Source: JAGXQV01 sp964527565 (GTDB taxonomy: Bacteria; Pseudomonadota; Gammaproteobacteria; Burkholderiales; Sulfuricellaceae). From it: a DNA stretch of 64,000 nucleotides. The notes beneath the pieces are model-generated. The model was not told the origin of the DNA. It saw only the letters and a program-made list of their open reading frames with translations, and searched no databases. Below are positions 25,132 through 34,001 of this stretch, in pieces. A program made the translations under genes and the position numbers. How positions within the stretch are numbered: the first letter of the stretch is position 1; each line of letters begins with the position of its first letter. The stretch lies in NCBI GenBank assembly GCA_964527565.1, contig CAZGOY010000007.1:1-64000 (forward strand), given 5' to 3'.

Positions 25132-26205
25132 TCATGAGCCGGCCAGCGCGGGGTAGTCATTATAGCCTTCCGCTCCCGGTGTATAGAATCTGGTGGGGTC
25201 CGGCTGATTCAGCGGCGCTCCGCTTCTGATCCGCTCCGGCAGGTCGGGATTGGCCAGGAAACTGGTGCCGAAGGCAACCGCATCGACTTTTCCTTCCGTA
25301 ACGGCCTGGGCCGCCTCGTCGGCGGAGTAGCCCATGTTGCCGATCAACACGCCTTGGTAGTGCGCCCGCACCGGCGTCATCACATCACCGTGTTGTTCTC
25401 CAAGAAAATCGGCGCGCATGACATGCAGGTAGGCGAGGTTAAAATCGTTGAGACGCTCTGCGAGCCATGTGGACAGGCCGATGGGGTCGCTGTCTTTCAT
25501 GCTGTTGAAGCTGTTGAGCGGAGAAATGCGCAGGCCGACGCGGTCGCTGCCCCAGACGTGGCTCGCGGCTTCGAGCACTTCCAGCATCAGGCGTGCCCGG
25601 TTTTCGAGGGCGCCGCCGTAAGGCCCGCCGCGCCGGTTTGCTCCGTCGCGCAAAAATTCGTCCAGCAGGTAGCCGTTGGCGCCATGCACTTCAACGCCGT
25701 CAAACCCTGCAAGCTGGGCATTTTCGGCGGCTTTGCGGAATCCCGCGACAATGCCAGGCAGTTCCTCGTCGCGCAGTTCGCGGGGAACGGCATAGGGCTT
25801 GCTGCCTTCCGGCGTGTGCGCTTCGCCATTGGTGATGGCGATGGGGCTGGGCGCCACGGGTTGCGCGCCCTGGTTGAGGAGCGGATGGCAGGCGCGCCCG
25901 CCGTGCCATACCTGGAGGAAAATCCGGCCGTCGGCGGCATGAACCGCAGCGGTGACCTTTTTCCAGCCGTCGACCTGGGCGGGGGAGTAAATTCCGGGTT
26001 CCCTCCAGAACGCCGAGTTCCCCTCCATGGCCATGGTGGCTTCCGCGATAATCAGACCGGCACTCGCGCGCTGGGCATAGTGCTCGGCCATCAGGTTGCC
26101 GGGAATGTGTCCGCTTTCAGCCCGGCAACGGGTCAGCGGAGCCATGAAAATCCGGTTCGGCACAGTCAGTGCGCCAAGTTTGAGAGGGCTGTGTAAGACG
26201 GTCAT
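25132..26205 (-). CDS. Old Yellow Enzyme family alkene reductase (NemA-like)
   Basis: The protein is an FMN-dependent NAD(P)H:alkene or N-ethylmaleimide reductase of 357 residues from ATG 26205. Characteristic phrases are 'LKLGALTVPNRIFMAPLTRC', 'QVWHGGRACHP', 'FDGVEVHGANGYLLDEFLRD' with the substrate-binding His-Asn pair, and 'RGGPYGGALENRARLMLEVL'. OYE proteins reduce electrophilic alkenes, nitroaromatics and nitrate esters. It is isolated here; no regulator is adjacent. An in-frame start at 26259 would add residues unlike the family. Confidence 0.93.
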   Translation of the reverse strand: MTVLHSPLKLGALTVPNRIFMAPLTRCRAESGHIPGNLMAEHYAQRASAGLIIAEATMAMEGNSAFWREPGIYSPAQVDGWKKVTAAVHAADGRIFLQVWHGGRACHPLLNQGAQPVAPSPIAITNGEAHTPEGSKPYAVPRELRDEELPGIVAGFRKAAENAQLAGFDGVEVHGANGYLLDEFLRDGANRRGGPYGGALENRARLMLEVLEAASHVWGSDRVGLRISPLNSFNSMKDSDPIGLSTWLAERLNDFNLAYLHVMRADFLGEQHGDVMTPVRAHYQGVLIGNMGYSADEAAQAVTEGKVDAVAFGTSFLANPDLPERIRSGAPLNQPDPTRFYTPGAEGYNDYPALAGS

Positions 26206-26393
26206 TTTGCGGTTCCTTGTGCGATTTTCTTCAAGCGGACATTTTATGAATTCAGGCAAACTTCGCGGGCAGCAGCATCGTGTTAGGCCCGTTGTCGAGC
26301 TTGAACACGCTGCCCCAGAATGGCAGAACGTGATTCGGTCGCGCTGCCGATGACGCCGGGTCCGTGCTGGCGGCGCAGGGTGATTGCGTCGAA

Positions 26394-26730
26394 CTATGTG
26401 CGATCACTTTCCTGCATCCAGCGAGGAATATCGCGGCTGCTGTGCAGAACGCGCCAGACATCGATATAGCTGTCGTGTTCGACATAGAAAATCAGATAGC
26501 AGATAGGGGTGTCGCTTCAGAGACCAGAACCGCAGTCCGGGCAAGTCCAGTTCATGGGCGTGGCGTGGTGACCCTGAACAGGGGTGACACCCAATATGTG
26601 CAAACCCTTGCTCAAGTCTGTCAATGAAATCCAGCGCGGTAGTCGGCGTCCCTTCTGACAGGTAGTACGCCAAGAAATCATCAATGTCTTGATGCGCCAG
26701 CTCCCGCAGAACGACAGGTTTGATTTTCAC
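26394..26730 (-). pseudogene. parE: ParE/RelE toxin broken by a 7-bp tandem duplication
   Basis: The first 75 residues match RelE/ParE toxins: 'LRELAHQDIDDFLAYYLSEG', 'FAHIGCHPCSGSPRHAHELD', 'GLRFWSLKRHPYL'. Then the frame changes and the tail (from 'LSDFLCRTRQ') is unlike any toxin. CAGATAG is present twice in a row on the plus strand (26493-26499 and 26500-26506). Removing one copy restores 'PYLIFYVEHDSYIDVWRV' and 'LHSSRDIPRWMQESDRT' and ends at 26394. In the present sequence the altered frame runs to 26404. The toxin is therefore inactive or phase-variable, while the antitoxin is intact. Confidence 0.88.
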
Positions 26731-26966
26731 GCACCGCCGTCTCGACGTACCCGGTTGCGCAGGTTGTCAAAGTAAGCGCCATCAGTCGTTGTGCTGGGCG
26801 CAGACGCAGCTCCTGCCAACAACAGATCGCGGAGTTGCTGCAGATCCTGATCTTTTCGAATCAGTTCGCGCACGTATTCACTGCTCGTGCCGTAGCGACG
26901 CCGGTCTACCTGTTGGTCAACAAAGGTTTTGAGAGTGTCAGGCAGGGAAATGTTCATCGTACTCAT
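26727..26966 (-). CDS. parD: ParD-type antitoxin
   Basis: A 79-residue ribbon-helix-helix protein with 'MNISLPDTLKTFVDQQVDRR' and 'YGTSSEYVRELIRKDQDLQQ', the classical ParD/CopG-like signature. The ATG at 26966 is used (26957 is also possible). Its stop overlaps the toxin start by four bases. The partner toxin gene is frameshifted. Confidence 0.9.
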   Translation of the reverse strand: MSTMNISLPDTLKTFVDQQVDRRRYGTSSEYVRELIRKDQDLQQLRDLLLAGAASAPSTTTDGAYFDNLRNRVRRDGGA

Positions 26967-27149
26967 GGTGTCAGTGTATCTGGTTTGACAAATTTTGCCA
27001 AAAGCGTTGACAGGAACTTCACGCATGGTTTCGCAAGACCGCGCCGGGTAGTATGATGAGCGCGGCTGTTTTCAGCCACGCTGGCGGGGTGTTTGCCGAC
27101 GGGCAGGTGCCGCGCTGTTCGTCAATTCAAAAGAAGGGGAGTCACAACG

Positions 27150-27437
27150 ATGAAAAAACTGCTGATTGCACTGTTTGCGTTCTTCGCGTTTTCCGGTCTT
27201 GCCATGGCGGCGGTGGATATCAACACCGCGACTATGGAACAGCTTGAAGCCTTGAAGGGGGTCGGTCCGGCCAAGGCCAAGGCGATTGTCGAATATCGCA
27301 CCAAGAACGGCCCGTTCAAGAGCGTGGATGATCTGGATGCGGTCAAGGGCTTCGGCAAGAAGAGCGTCGATGGCCTGCGTTCCGAGATTACCGTGGGCGG
27401 CGCAGCTCCGGCCAAGGCGGACGCCAAGAAAAAGTAA
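27150..27437 (+). CDS. ComEA-like helix-hairpin-helix DNA-binding protein (exported)
   Basis: A 95-residue protein with an N-terminal signal peptide ('KKLLIALFAFFAFSGLAMA', cut after AMA) and a tandem helix-hairpin-helix domain 'VDINTATMEQLEALKGVGPA' then 'AVKGFGKKSVDGLRSEI'. Single-domain ComEA proteins of this length bind incoming DNA in the periplasm during natural transformation. Lys-rich tail. GAAGGGGAG at 27131-27139 is the ribosome binding site. A terminator follows. Confidence 0.9.
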   Translation: MKKLLIALFAFFAFSGLAMAAVDINTATMEQLEALKGVGPAKAKAIVEYRTKNGPFKSVDDLDAVKGFGKKSVDGLRSEITVGGAAPAKADAKKK

Positions 27438-27451
27438 GTTTTCCGCGTTGC

Positions 27452-27489
27452 AAAGGCCTCGTCCGCTGTACTGGGATGGGGCCTTTTTG
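27452..27489 (+). terminator. Rho-independent terminator after comEA
   Basis: AAAGGCC near 27452-27458 pairs with GGCCTTT near 27479-27485, followed by a T tract. It lies 15 bases downstream of the comEA stop codon and before cysM. Confidence 0.7.
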
Positions 27490-27515
27490 TTTAACAGACT
27501 GTTTGGTTATTTCCC

Positions 27516-28403
27516 ATGTACAAAACCATCGAAGACTTTGTCGGTAACACCCCGCTGGTGAAACTGAAAAGGCTGCCGGGCGAGACCAGCAACACCGTGC
27601 TGGTCAAGCTGGAGGGCAACAATCCCGCCGGATCGGTGAAGGACCGGCCGGCGCTGGCCATGATCCGGCTTGCTGAGGAGCGCGGCGAAATCCGGCCCGG
27701 CGATACGCTGATCGAGGCCACCAGCGGCAATACCGGCATCGCGCTGGCCATGGCAGCGGCGATGCGCGGCTACAGAATGGTGCTGGTGATGCCGGAGCAC
27801 ATGAGCGTCGAACGGCGCCAGGTGATGCGCGCCTTCGGTGCGGAGATCGTACTGACGCCGAAGGCGGGCAGCATGGAAGCAGCCATCGACACCGCCAACC
27901 GCTTGCGCGACGAGGGGCGGGGAGTGATCCTCGACCAGTTTTCCAATCCCGACAACCCGCAGGCGCACTTTGAGAGCACCGGCCCGGAAATCTGGCGCGA
28001 CAGCGGGGGAAAAGTGACCCACTTCGTCAGCAGCATGGGCACCACCGGCACCATCATGGGCTGCTCGCGCTACCTGAAGGAACAGAACCCGGCTATCCAG
28101 ATCGTCGGCGCGCAACCGGCGGATGGCTCGCAGATTCCCGGCATCCGCAAATGGCCCGCCGATTATCTGCCGAAAATCTGTGACTTCAGCCGCGTGGACC
28201 GCATCATGGAAGTCACGCAGGCCGAGGCGGAGGACATGACGCGCCGACTGGCGCGCGAAGAGGGCATTTTTGCGGGGATTTCCTCGGGGGGGGCGCTGGC
28301 GGCGGCGCTACGTCTATGCGCCGAAGTCGAGAATGCGGTAATCGTCTCTATCGTGTGCGACCGTGGCGACCGCTATCTTTCCACCGGGGTGTTTCCGGCG
28401 TAA
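27516..28403 (+). CDS. cysM: Cysteine synthase B (O-acetylserine sulfhydrylase)
   Basis: A PLP-dependent enzyme of 295 residues that makes cysteine from O-acetylserine and sulfide or thiosulfate. It has 'FVGNTPLVKLKRL', the PLP lysine in 'NNPAGSVKDRPALAMI', the substrate loop 'LIEATSGNTGIALAMA' and the phosphate-binding 'SSMGTTGTIMG'. The 'KDRPA' and 'IPGIRKWP' features fit CysM rather than CysK. Confidence 0.95.
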   Translation: MYKTIEDFVGNTPLVKLKRLPGETSNTVLVKLEGNNPAGSVKDRPALAMIRLAEERGEIRPGDTLIEATSGNTGIALAMAAAMRGYRMVLVMPEHMSVERRQVMRAFGAEIVLTPKAGSMEAAIDTANRLRDEGRGVILDQFSNPDNPQAHFESTGPEIWRDSGGKVTHFVSSMGTTGTIMGCSRYLKEQNPAIQIVGAQPADGSQIPGIRKWPADYLPKICDFSRVDRIMEVTQAEAEDMTRRLAREEGIFAGISSGGALAAALRLCAEVENAVIVSIVCDRGDRYLSTGVFPA

Positions 28404-28407
28404 GAAA

Positions 28408-28941
28408 CTATTCGGGAGAAAAACCGGACAGGGACGGCGAGGCCAGCACGCGGCGCGCGCCGTTGAAGCGTTTGGTCCAGTAACGCTCCTTCATGTTGAC
28501 CACTTCGACGCCGCGCCCGGTGACGGAGGCGTGGACGAACCGGTTGTCGCCGAGGTAGATGCCGACGTGCGAATAGGCGTGGCGCATGGTGTTGTAGAAC
28601 ACCAGGTCGCCGGGCTGAAGGTCGGCGATGGCGATTTTTTTGCCGAACATGCTGATGGCGCGGGCATTGTGCGGCAGCAGCATATCCGCCGCCTGGTGGA
28701 AAACATGGCGCACGAAACCGCTGCAATCCATGCCGGTTTCCGGGGTTTTGCCGCCGAACTTGTATTTGATGCCGACCAGGCTCAGGGCGTAATTCAAGGT
28801 TTCCTGGGCGGTGTCGATGGACGATGCTACGAATGACGCTTGCGGATCGGCGGTGGCCGACGTGTCCTCTTGCGCGATGGCATAACTGCCGGAAAACAGC
28901 AGGAAAACACCCAGGATGGCGGAGCAGCGGGAAAAGGTCAT
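28408..28941 (-). CDS. NlpC/P60 family cell-wall hydrolase (secreted)
   Basis: A 177-residue protein with a signal peptide ('RCSAILGVFLLFSGSYAIA', then QED). The NlpC/P60 domain has the catalytic Cys in 'TGMDCSGFVRHVFHQA', the His in 'YSHVGIYLGDNRFVHAS' and a downstream polar residue. Such enzymes cut peptidoglycan stem peptides in the periplasm. It is convergent with cysM, 4 bases apart. Confidence 0.92.
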   Translation of the reverse strand: MTFSRCSAILGVFLLFSGSYAIAQEDTSATADPQASFVASSIDTAQETLNYALSLVGIKYKFGGKTPETGMDCSGFVRHVFHQAADMLLPHNARAISMFGKKIAIADLQPGDLVFYNTMRHAYSHVGIYLGDNRFVHASVTGRGVEVVNMKERYWTKRFNGARRVLASPSLSGFSPE

Positions 28942-29059
28942 GGTTTTCGTCTGATTGAACTGGCCGTCATTCTAATGATTGCAGCGCTCGCGTCAAGTCG
29001 CGAGTCCGTTGTTCGGCAAGGCGATTTCCCTGTTGTCGGCTATAGGGGAAATAGGGCCG

Positions 29060-31207
29060 ATGGGCTATACTCGGGCGCAATTCCAATATCTGTTTCCTAT
29101 CGTCAAAGTGGCTGAACCCTCATCCGGGGATAACGATATTTCCTCCCGCCTCCACCGCTACGTCCTGCGTATTGCCGCTTTCTGGACGATTGCGGTGCTC
29201 GCCTCGCTGGTATGGAATATCAGCAACCTCAAGCACAACACCCGTCTGGTCGCGCACGGTCAGGCGCAGGCCTCCTTCGAGAAGGATGTCGCCTACCGCC
29301 TGTGGGTGGCGCAGCGCGGCGGCGTCTACGTGCCCGCCGACAAAACATCTCCCAGCCCCTATCTGCACCACGTCAGGGAGCGCGACATCGTCACCCCGGA
29401 AGGCAAGCGCCTGACGCTGGTCAATGGCGCCTACATGACGCGCGAAGTGCACGAGATGGCGAGCGAAATGTTTGGCGCGCGGGCGCACATCACCAGCCTC
29501 AAGCTGGTGCGCGAGAAAAATGCCCCAGACCCGTGGGAACGGCGCGCCCTGGAATCCTTCGAGCAGGGGGCCATGGAAATTGCCGATTTTGCGGACATCG
29601 ACGGCAAATCCTACTACCGTTTCATGCGCCCCCTGAAAACGGAAGAGAATTGCCTGAAATGTCACCAAAAGGACGGCTACCTGACCGGCGACGTGCGCGG
29701 CGGCATCAGTGTTTCGATCCCCATGGCACCGCTGCGCGAAGCAGAGCGCGGCCCCTTGATGGCCGTTTCCACCGGCCATGTGCTGCTCTGGCTGCTGGGC
29801 CTGGGGGGCGCCATCCTGCTGTCGCGCCGCCTGCGGGAGCAAGTGGTGCAGCGCGAGAGCGCGGAATGCGCCCTCACGGAAAGCGAGCGTCGCCTGGATT
29901 ACCTGGTGAGCTACGATCCGCTGACCCGCCTGCCCAATCGCGCCCTGTTCCACGACAGCCTGTCCCAGGCGCTGGCGCGCGTCAAGCAGGGCGGCGGCAT
30001 GGTCGCGGTGCTGCTGATCGATCTCGACCATTTCAAAAACGTCAACGATGCGCTCGGCCACGCCGTGGGCGACCGCCTGATCCAGACCATCGCCGCGCGC
30101 CTGATCGTGTGCGCCCGGGAAGGAGACATCGTTGCCCGGCTCGGCGGCGACGAGTTCGCCATCATCATGGAGAATTTCGGCGGCGAGGCCGCGCTGCAAA
30201 TGGGGGCGCGGCATTTGATCGACGCGATTTCCGCGCCGGTGGAACTGGAGGGACGGGAACTGCATGTCGGCGCCAGCATCGGCATCAGCCTGTACCCCAG
30301 CGATGGCACCGATGCCGGCATGCTGATGATGAACGCCGACACCGCCCTCTATCTGGCCAAGGAAAAGGGGCGCGGCAACTGCCAGTTTTTCACCAACGAC
30401 CTGAACCGTAACCTGGAAAAGAATCTTTCCCTGGAAAACCGCCTGCGCCACGCCATCGAGCGCAACGAGCTGGTGCTGTATTTCCAGCCCAAGGTGGAGG
30501 TCGGCAGCAGCCGGATCATGGGTACCGAAGCCTTGCTGCGCTGGCAGCACCCGGAATTCGGGCTGGTGCCGCCGATGGATTTCATCCCGCTGGCCGAAAC
30601 CAGCGGCCTGATCATCCCCATCGGCGAGTGGGTGCTACGCGCTGCCTGCCGCCAAAACAAGGTCTGGCAGGATGCCGGGCAAGAGCGCTTGACGGTGGCG
30701 GTGAATCTGTCGGCGCGCCAGTTCCGGCAGGCCAATCTGGTGGAAATGGTGGCGGACATCCTTGAGGAAACCGGGCTGGAAGCCGAATTCCTGGAACTGG
30801 AAATCACCGAAAGCGTGATGATGGAAAATCCGGAACAAGCCATTGCCGTGCTGAAGCGCCTGAGCAACCTGGGCCTGCGCCTGTCGGTGGACGACTTCGG
30901 CACCGGCTACTCCTCGCTCAGCTACCTCAAGCAGTTTCCCCTGAGCTACCTGAAGATCGACCGTTCCTTTGTGCGCGACATCATCGACGACCGCAACGAC
31001 GCAGCCATTGCCGCCGCCGTCATCGGCCTGGCGCGCGACCTGAATTTGCAGGTCATCGCCGAAGGCGTGGAGACGGAGGAACAGCGCGCATTCCTGCAAA
31101 AACTGCGCTGCGACTACGCGCAAGGCTACCTGTTCGGCAAACCGGTCGCGCCTGCCGAACTGTTCAAATCGGCGCCTCGCGTTATCGATTCGGAGCGGTT
31201 GGGATAG
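29060..31207 (+). CDS. Membrane-bound heme-linked GGDEF-EAL protein (Tll0287-like sensor)
   Basis: This c-di-GMP enzyme has a membrane helix ('LRIAAFWTIAVLASLVWNI'), then a periplasmic DUF3365/Tll0287-like sensor with a c-type heme motif 'ENCLKCHQKDGY' near residues 195-206, and a second helix near 'VLLWLLGLGGAILL'. The cytoplasmic part carries a GGDEF domain with intact 'ARLGGDEFAII' (around residue 361) and an EAL domain with 'GTEALLRWQHPE' (around 489) and 'DDFGTGYSSLSYLKQFPLSY'. Both active sites look intact. Heme suggests redox or NO/O2 sensing. I chose ATG 29060; the frame extends upstream only to a TTG (28979). Confidence 0.88.
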   Translation: MGYTRAQFQYLFPIVKVAEPSSGDNDISSRLHRYVLRIAAFWTIAVLASLVWNISNLKHNTRLVAHGQAQASFEKDVAYRLWVAQRGGVYVPADKTSPSPYLHHVRERDIVTPEGKRLTLVNGAYMTREVHEMASEMFGARAHITSLKLVREKNAPDPWERRALESFEQGAMEIADFADIDGKSYYRFMRPLKTEENCLKCHQKDGYLTGDVRGGISVSIPMAPLREAERGPLMAVSTGHVLLWLLGLGGAILLSRRLREQVVQRESAECALTESERRLDYLVSYDPLTRLPNRALFHDSLSQALARVKQGGGMVAVLLIDLDHFKNVNDALGHAVGDRLIQTIAARLIVCAREGDIVARLGGDEFAIIMENFGGEAALQMGARHLIDAISAPVELEGRELHVGASIGISLYPSDGTDAGMLMMNADTALYLAKEKGRGNCQFFTNDLNRNLEKNLSLENRLRHAIERNELVLYFQPKVEVGSSRIMGTEALLRWQHPEFGLVPPMDFIPLAETSGLIIPIGEWVLRAACRQNKVWQDAGQERLTVAVNLSARQFRQANLVEMVADILEETGLEAEFLELEITESVMMENPEQAIAVLKRLSNLGLRLSVDDFGTGYSSLSYLKQFPLSYLKIDRSFVRDIIDDRNDAAIAAAVIGLARDLNLQVIAEGVETEEQRAFLQKLRCDYAQGYLFGKPVAPAELFKSAPRVIDSERLG

Positions 31208-31221
31208 AGTAGCGGAGAGTT

Positions 31222-32784
31222 TCAGGAATGCGCCTTGTTGATCTGGTCGCTCACGTAGCTGGACAAGGCATACACACTTTCCTGGGTGTTGTAGCCGGTT
31301 GAAGTCGGCATCAGGCTGGCGTCGGCGATGTAGAGATTTTTCACGTCGTGGGTTTCACCGTAGGCGTTAACCACCGAGTTCTTCGGATCGCTACCCATGC
31401 GGCAACTGCCTTGCGGGTGGAACGACACGTAGCGGTAGCGTTTGCGCTCGTTTTTCAGGGCGTCGATGACCTTGTCCACGTCTTTCGGCGAGTTGATGGT
31501 CAGGTCGTTGGTGGCGGGGATGCGCACCTTCTTCGCGCCGCCGCCGAACAACACGCGGGCGGTGGTTTTCAGGCCCACTTTCAAAATTTCGAAGTCTTCG
31601 TCATCTACTGCGTAGTCGATGACTTTCGTGCCGTTTTCCCAGCGGATTTCGCCCTTGTTTTTATCGTGCACCAGGCAGATCAGGCGCACGGTGTGGCGAT
31701 AGCGGCTCATGTAATCGACGAATGGTTTGCCGGTGGCGGGGCCGACCTGGATGCTGGCTTCCACCGGGTCTTGAATGGCGTTGAGCAGCAGGTAGCCGGG
31801 CTTCGGCGGCAGGATGTCGCGATCCATGAACAGCGAATGGGTGGCGCCGTGGAAATCATCGACTTTTTGGGGATATTCAGCCACCAGCGAGAGGGTGGGG
31901 TGGCAGGCGAAATTCTTGCCGACCATCCCGCTGGAATTGGCGAGATTGCTGCGTTGCAACAGGATCGGCGTCTGCATGGCGCCGGCGGCCAGTACCACGA
32001 TGGGGGCGTCGATACGCAGGTCGGCCTTTTTCTTGCCGCTGTCGGGATCGATGATTTCGGCTTCCACGCCGCTGGCTTTGCCGTTCTGCGCCAGCACTTT
32101 GGTGACACGGGTGTCGGCGTAGATGGTCGCGCCTTTTTCCACGGCCCAGGGCAGGTAAGTGACCAGCATCGACTGTTTGCGGTCGGTTTTGCAACCGGCG
32201 AAACAGAAGCCGGTGAGGGCGCAGTCGCGCATATTGCGTTTGGCGATGCCTTCCGGCAGGCCTTCCTTGGCGAAACCTTTCTTGATGAGTTCCGCGCCGG
32301 GGCTGGTTTCCTTGTCGGTGCAGGCGGTGATGTGCAGATTACGTTCCACGCGCTCGAAATACGGCTTCATCGCCGCAGGCGACAGGTTGGTGAGGCCGAA
32401 ATCGCGGCCCCATTGTTCCAGGTAATGGTCGGGAATGCGGAAACACACCGAGGCGTTGACCACCGTCGAACCGCCCACGCAAGCGCCTTGCAGCATCGCA
32501 ATGTCGCCGTCGGCGTTGGCCTGCATCCCGTGATCCTGATACAACATGCCCATGGCGACCGCCATCATTTCCGGAAATTTTTCGGAAGGCAGGTAACGCC
32601 CGGCTTCCAGAACGATGACTTTTTTGCCGGTTTTCGCCAGCTCGTAGGCCGCTACTGCGCCGCCCGCGCCGGAACCGACCACCACAGCGTCGGCCTTCAA
32701 TTCGATGCGCGCCGTATCGATGTCGCTGGCCTGCGTGACTTTCAAGCCGGTTTTGACATGCCCGTGTTCGTGTTGTTTATCCAT
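31222..32784 (-). CDS. GMC family FAD-dependent oxidoreductase
   Basis: A 520-residue oxidoreductase with 'KADAVVVGSGAGGAVAAYEL' FAD-binding loop, 'VIVLEAGRYLPSEKFP', 'MLQGACVGGSTVVNASVCFR' and a C-terminal 'HPQGSCRMGSDPKNSVV' with active-site His. Four-cysteine-like 'CALTGFCFAGCKTDRKQSML' resembles GMC dehydrogenases of the gluconate/sorbitol or long-chain alcohol type. The partner gene at 32887 encodes a Tat-signal subunit, so the enzyme may act at the membrane or periplasm with an electron carrier. Substrate is not known; the aldehyde dehydrogenase across the spacer hints at alcohol oxidation. Confidence 0.9.
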   Translation of the reverse strand: MDKQHEHGHVKTGLKVTQASDIDTARIELKADAVVVGSGAGGAVAAYELAKTGKKVIVLEAGRYLPSEKFPEMMAVAMGMLYQDHGMQANADGDIAMLQGACVGGSTVVNASVCFRIPDHYLEQWGRDFGLTNLSPAAMKPYFERVERNLHITACTDKETSPGAELIKKGFAKEGLPEGIAKRNMRDCALTGFCFAGCKTDRKQSMLVTYLPWAVEKGATIYADTRVTKVLAQNGKASGVEAEIIDPDSGKKKADLRIDAPIVVLAAGAMQTPILLQRSNLANSSGMVGKNFACHPTLSLVAEYPQKVDDFHGATHSLFMDRDILPPKPGYLLLNAIQDPVEASIQVGPATGKPFVDYMSRYRHTVRLICLVHDKNKGEIRWENGTKVIDYAVDDEDFEILKVGLKTTARVLFGGGAKKVRIPATNDLTINSPKDVDKVIDALKNERKRYRYVSFHPQGSCRMGSDPKNSVVNAYGETHDVKNLYIADASLMPTSTGYNTQESVYALSSYVSDQINKAHS

Positions 32785-32886
32785 GATCTTGATTCACCTG
32801 AAATGTGGGATGGAAGTTTTGAATCTGGATGAGCGCCTGCGGCGCGTTCAAATCCACTCAAAATTCAAAAATTGGAAAATGGCCTG

Positions 32887-33477
32887 TTATTCGGGGAGCG
32901 GGGTGTTGCCGATGGATTTCAGCCCCCACTTATCGCTTACCGGGCCGTCGTAACCGAGCGCCGCCCAGGTCGGCGGATTCGCCCAATAGGAGAGGGTGAC
33001 CAGTTTCTTGAGCGCGGTCACCAGCCCGCGTTCCATCGCGACCGGGGAATTCGCCCAAGCGTCGCAGAAGGCTGCGGCGTGTTTGTCGCCGAGTTTGCTG
33101 AAGGGCTTGCCGTGGATTTTGACGGGCGCTTCCTCGAAAATCTTGAGGCCGGCCTTGAGTCCTTGCAGTTCATGGGGGGCCATGCCGGCAAGCAGCGCGG
33201 TGTCGAGGGTCTGCATCACCGGGATGGCTTCGAGTTGCGCGAGCCGGGTGCCTTGCACCGGCAGCGTTACCCGCAACAGGCGTTCGAAGGTCTTGAATTC
33301 TGCGCTATCCATGAAGCGGATACCATTGGGCACGGCGGCCTCGGTGATGCTCGGGAAAAATCCGCTTGCCGCGAGACCGACGCTGACTGCGGCAAATTTG
33401 AGAAAACTGCGCCGGTCAAGCCGCTGAACGGCATTAACGGCGAGTTCGATTTGTGCGGATTCGCTGGGTGATGACAT
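32887..33477 (-). CDS. Tat-exported small subunit associated with the GMC dehydrogenase
   Basis: A 196-residue protein with a twin-arginine signal 'RLDRRSFLKFAAVSVGLAAS' and a 'MDSAEFKTFERLLRVTLP' region, in the style of gluconate 2-dehydrogenase subunit 3-like proteins. It probably carries the folded dehydrogenase complex to the periplasm. GGAGG lies 7 bases before ATG 33477, which fixes the start; upstream in-frame starts are ignored. It precedes the GMC gene by 102 bases. Confidence 0.82.
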   Translation of the reverse strand: MSSPSESAQIELAVNAVQRLDRRSFLKFAAVSVGLAASGFFPSITEAAVPNGIRFMDSAEFKTFERLLRVTLPVQGTRLAQLEAIPVMQTLDTALLAGMAPHELQGLKAGLKIFEEAPVKIHGKPFSKLGDKHAAAFCDAWANSPVAMERGLVTALKKLVTLSYWANPPTWAALGYDGPVSDKWGLKSIGNTPLPE

Positions 33478-34001
33478 TACAACCTCCTTTTTTATGGGCT
33501 GGTGAGCCATTGGTATGGGGTGTGCGAGCATTCTGAAAAGTTGCCGAGCGGGTGGCTTAAGGTTCATAACCTAATGTTTTTATTTTACTTTAATGTTACC
33601 ACAAAGGCGGTGTGGTCTGTCCGGGATGATAACGAAAGGGGTATTCCAACACAACCGGGGTTTTCCCATTGTGAGGCATGGCAGCTTTCGAGCCTCTTTT
33701 TCTATCGTTGTCATTACCTTGAATTTACAGAAGTTTCAGCGGTGCGGACGAATGGCCTTCGCAAACTCACAAATTCTCACATTTTCATGCGCCTTTGTTT
33801 CAGGATGATTTTAACTGTCTGTAAAGAAAGCGTGTTTTGTTTTCATCTGAACGGGTTGATATTTCGCCCCTATCTCGAAGAGGGGATAAGCAGGTACAAT
33901 TTTTTCTGTCCAGACACCCCATATCCCGGATGCGCCACGCAACAACAATAGACAGCGTGCAAAGCTGCCATATCAACAACAACTGATGAGGTGATGAAAC
34001 C
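33478..34001. other. 524-base AT-richer spacer between divergent GMC and ALDH genes
   Basis: The spacer must hold the promoters of the minus-strand GMC operon and the plus-strand aldehyde dehydrogenase. It is clearly AT-richer than its surroundings. I see no convincing regulator site, no gene and no RNA structure beyond a weak CCCCT/AGGGG hairpin near 33874-33892. Confidence 0.5.

Noticed and set aside
26252..26390. Short minus-strand frame ending 'SVFKLDNGPNTMLLPAKFA' beside the OYE gene
   Set aside because: Looks protein-like, but no family could be named and there is no supported start; left unannotated.
33502..33951. A 149-codon frame in the GMC-ALDH spacer
   Set aside because: No ribosome binding site or family resemblance; composition (many Cys, Phe, Trp) looks like non-coding DNA.
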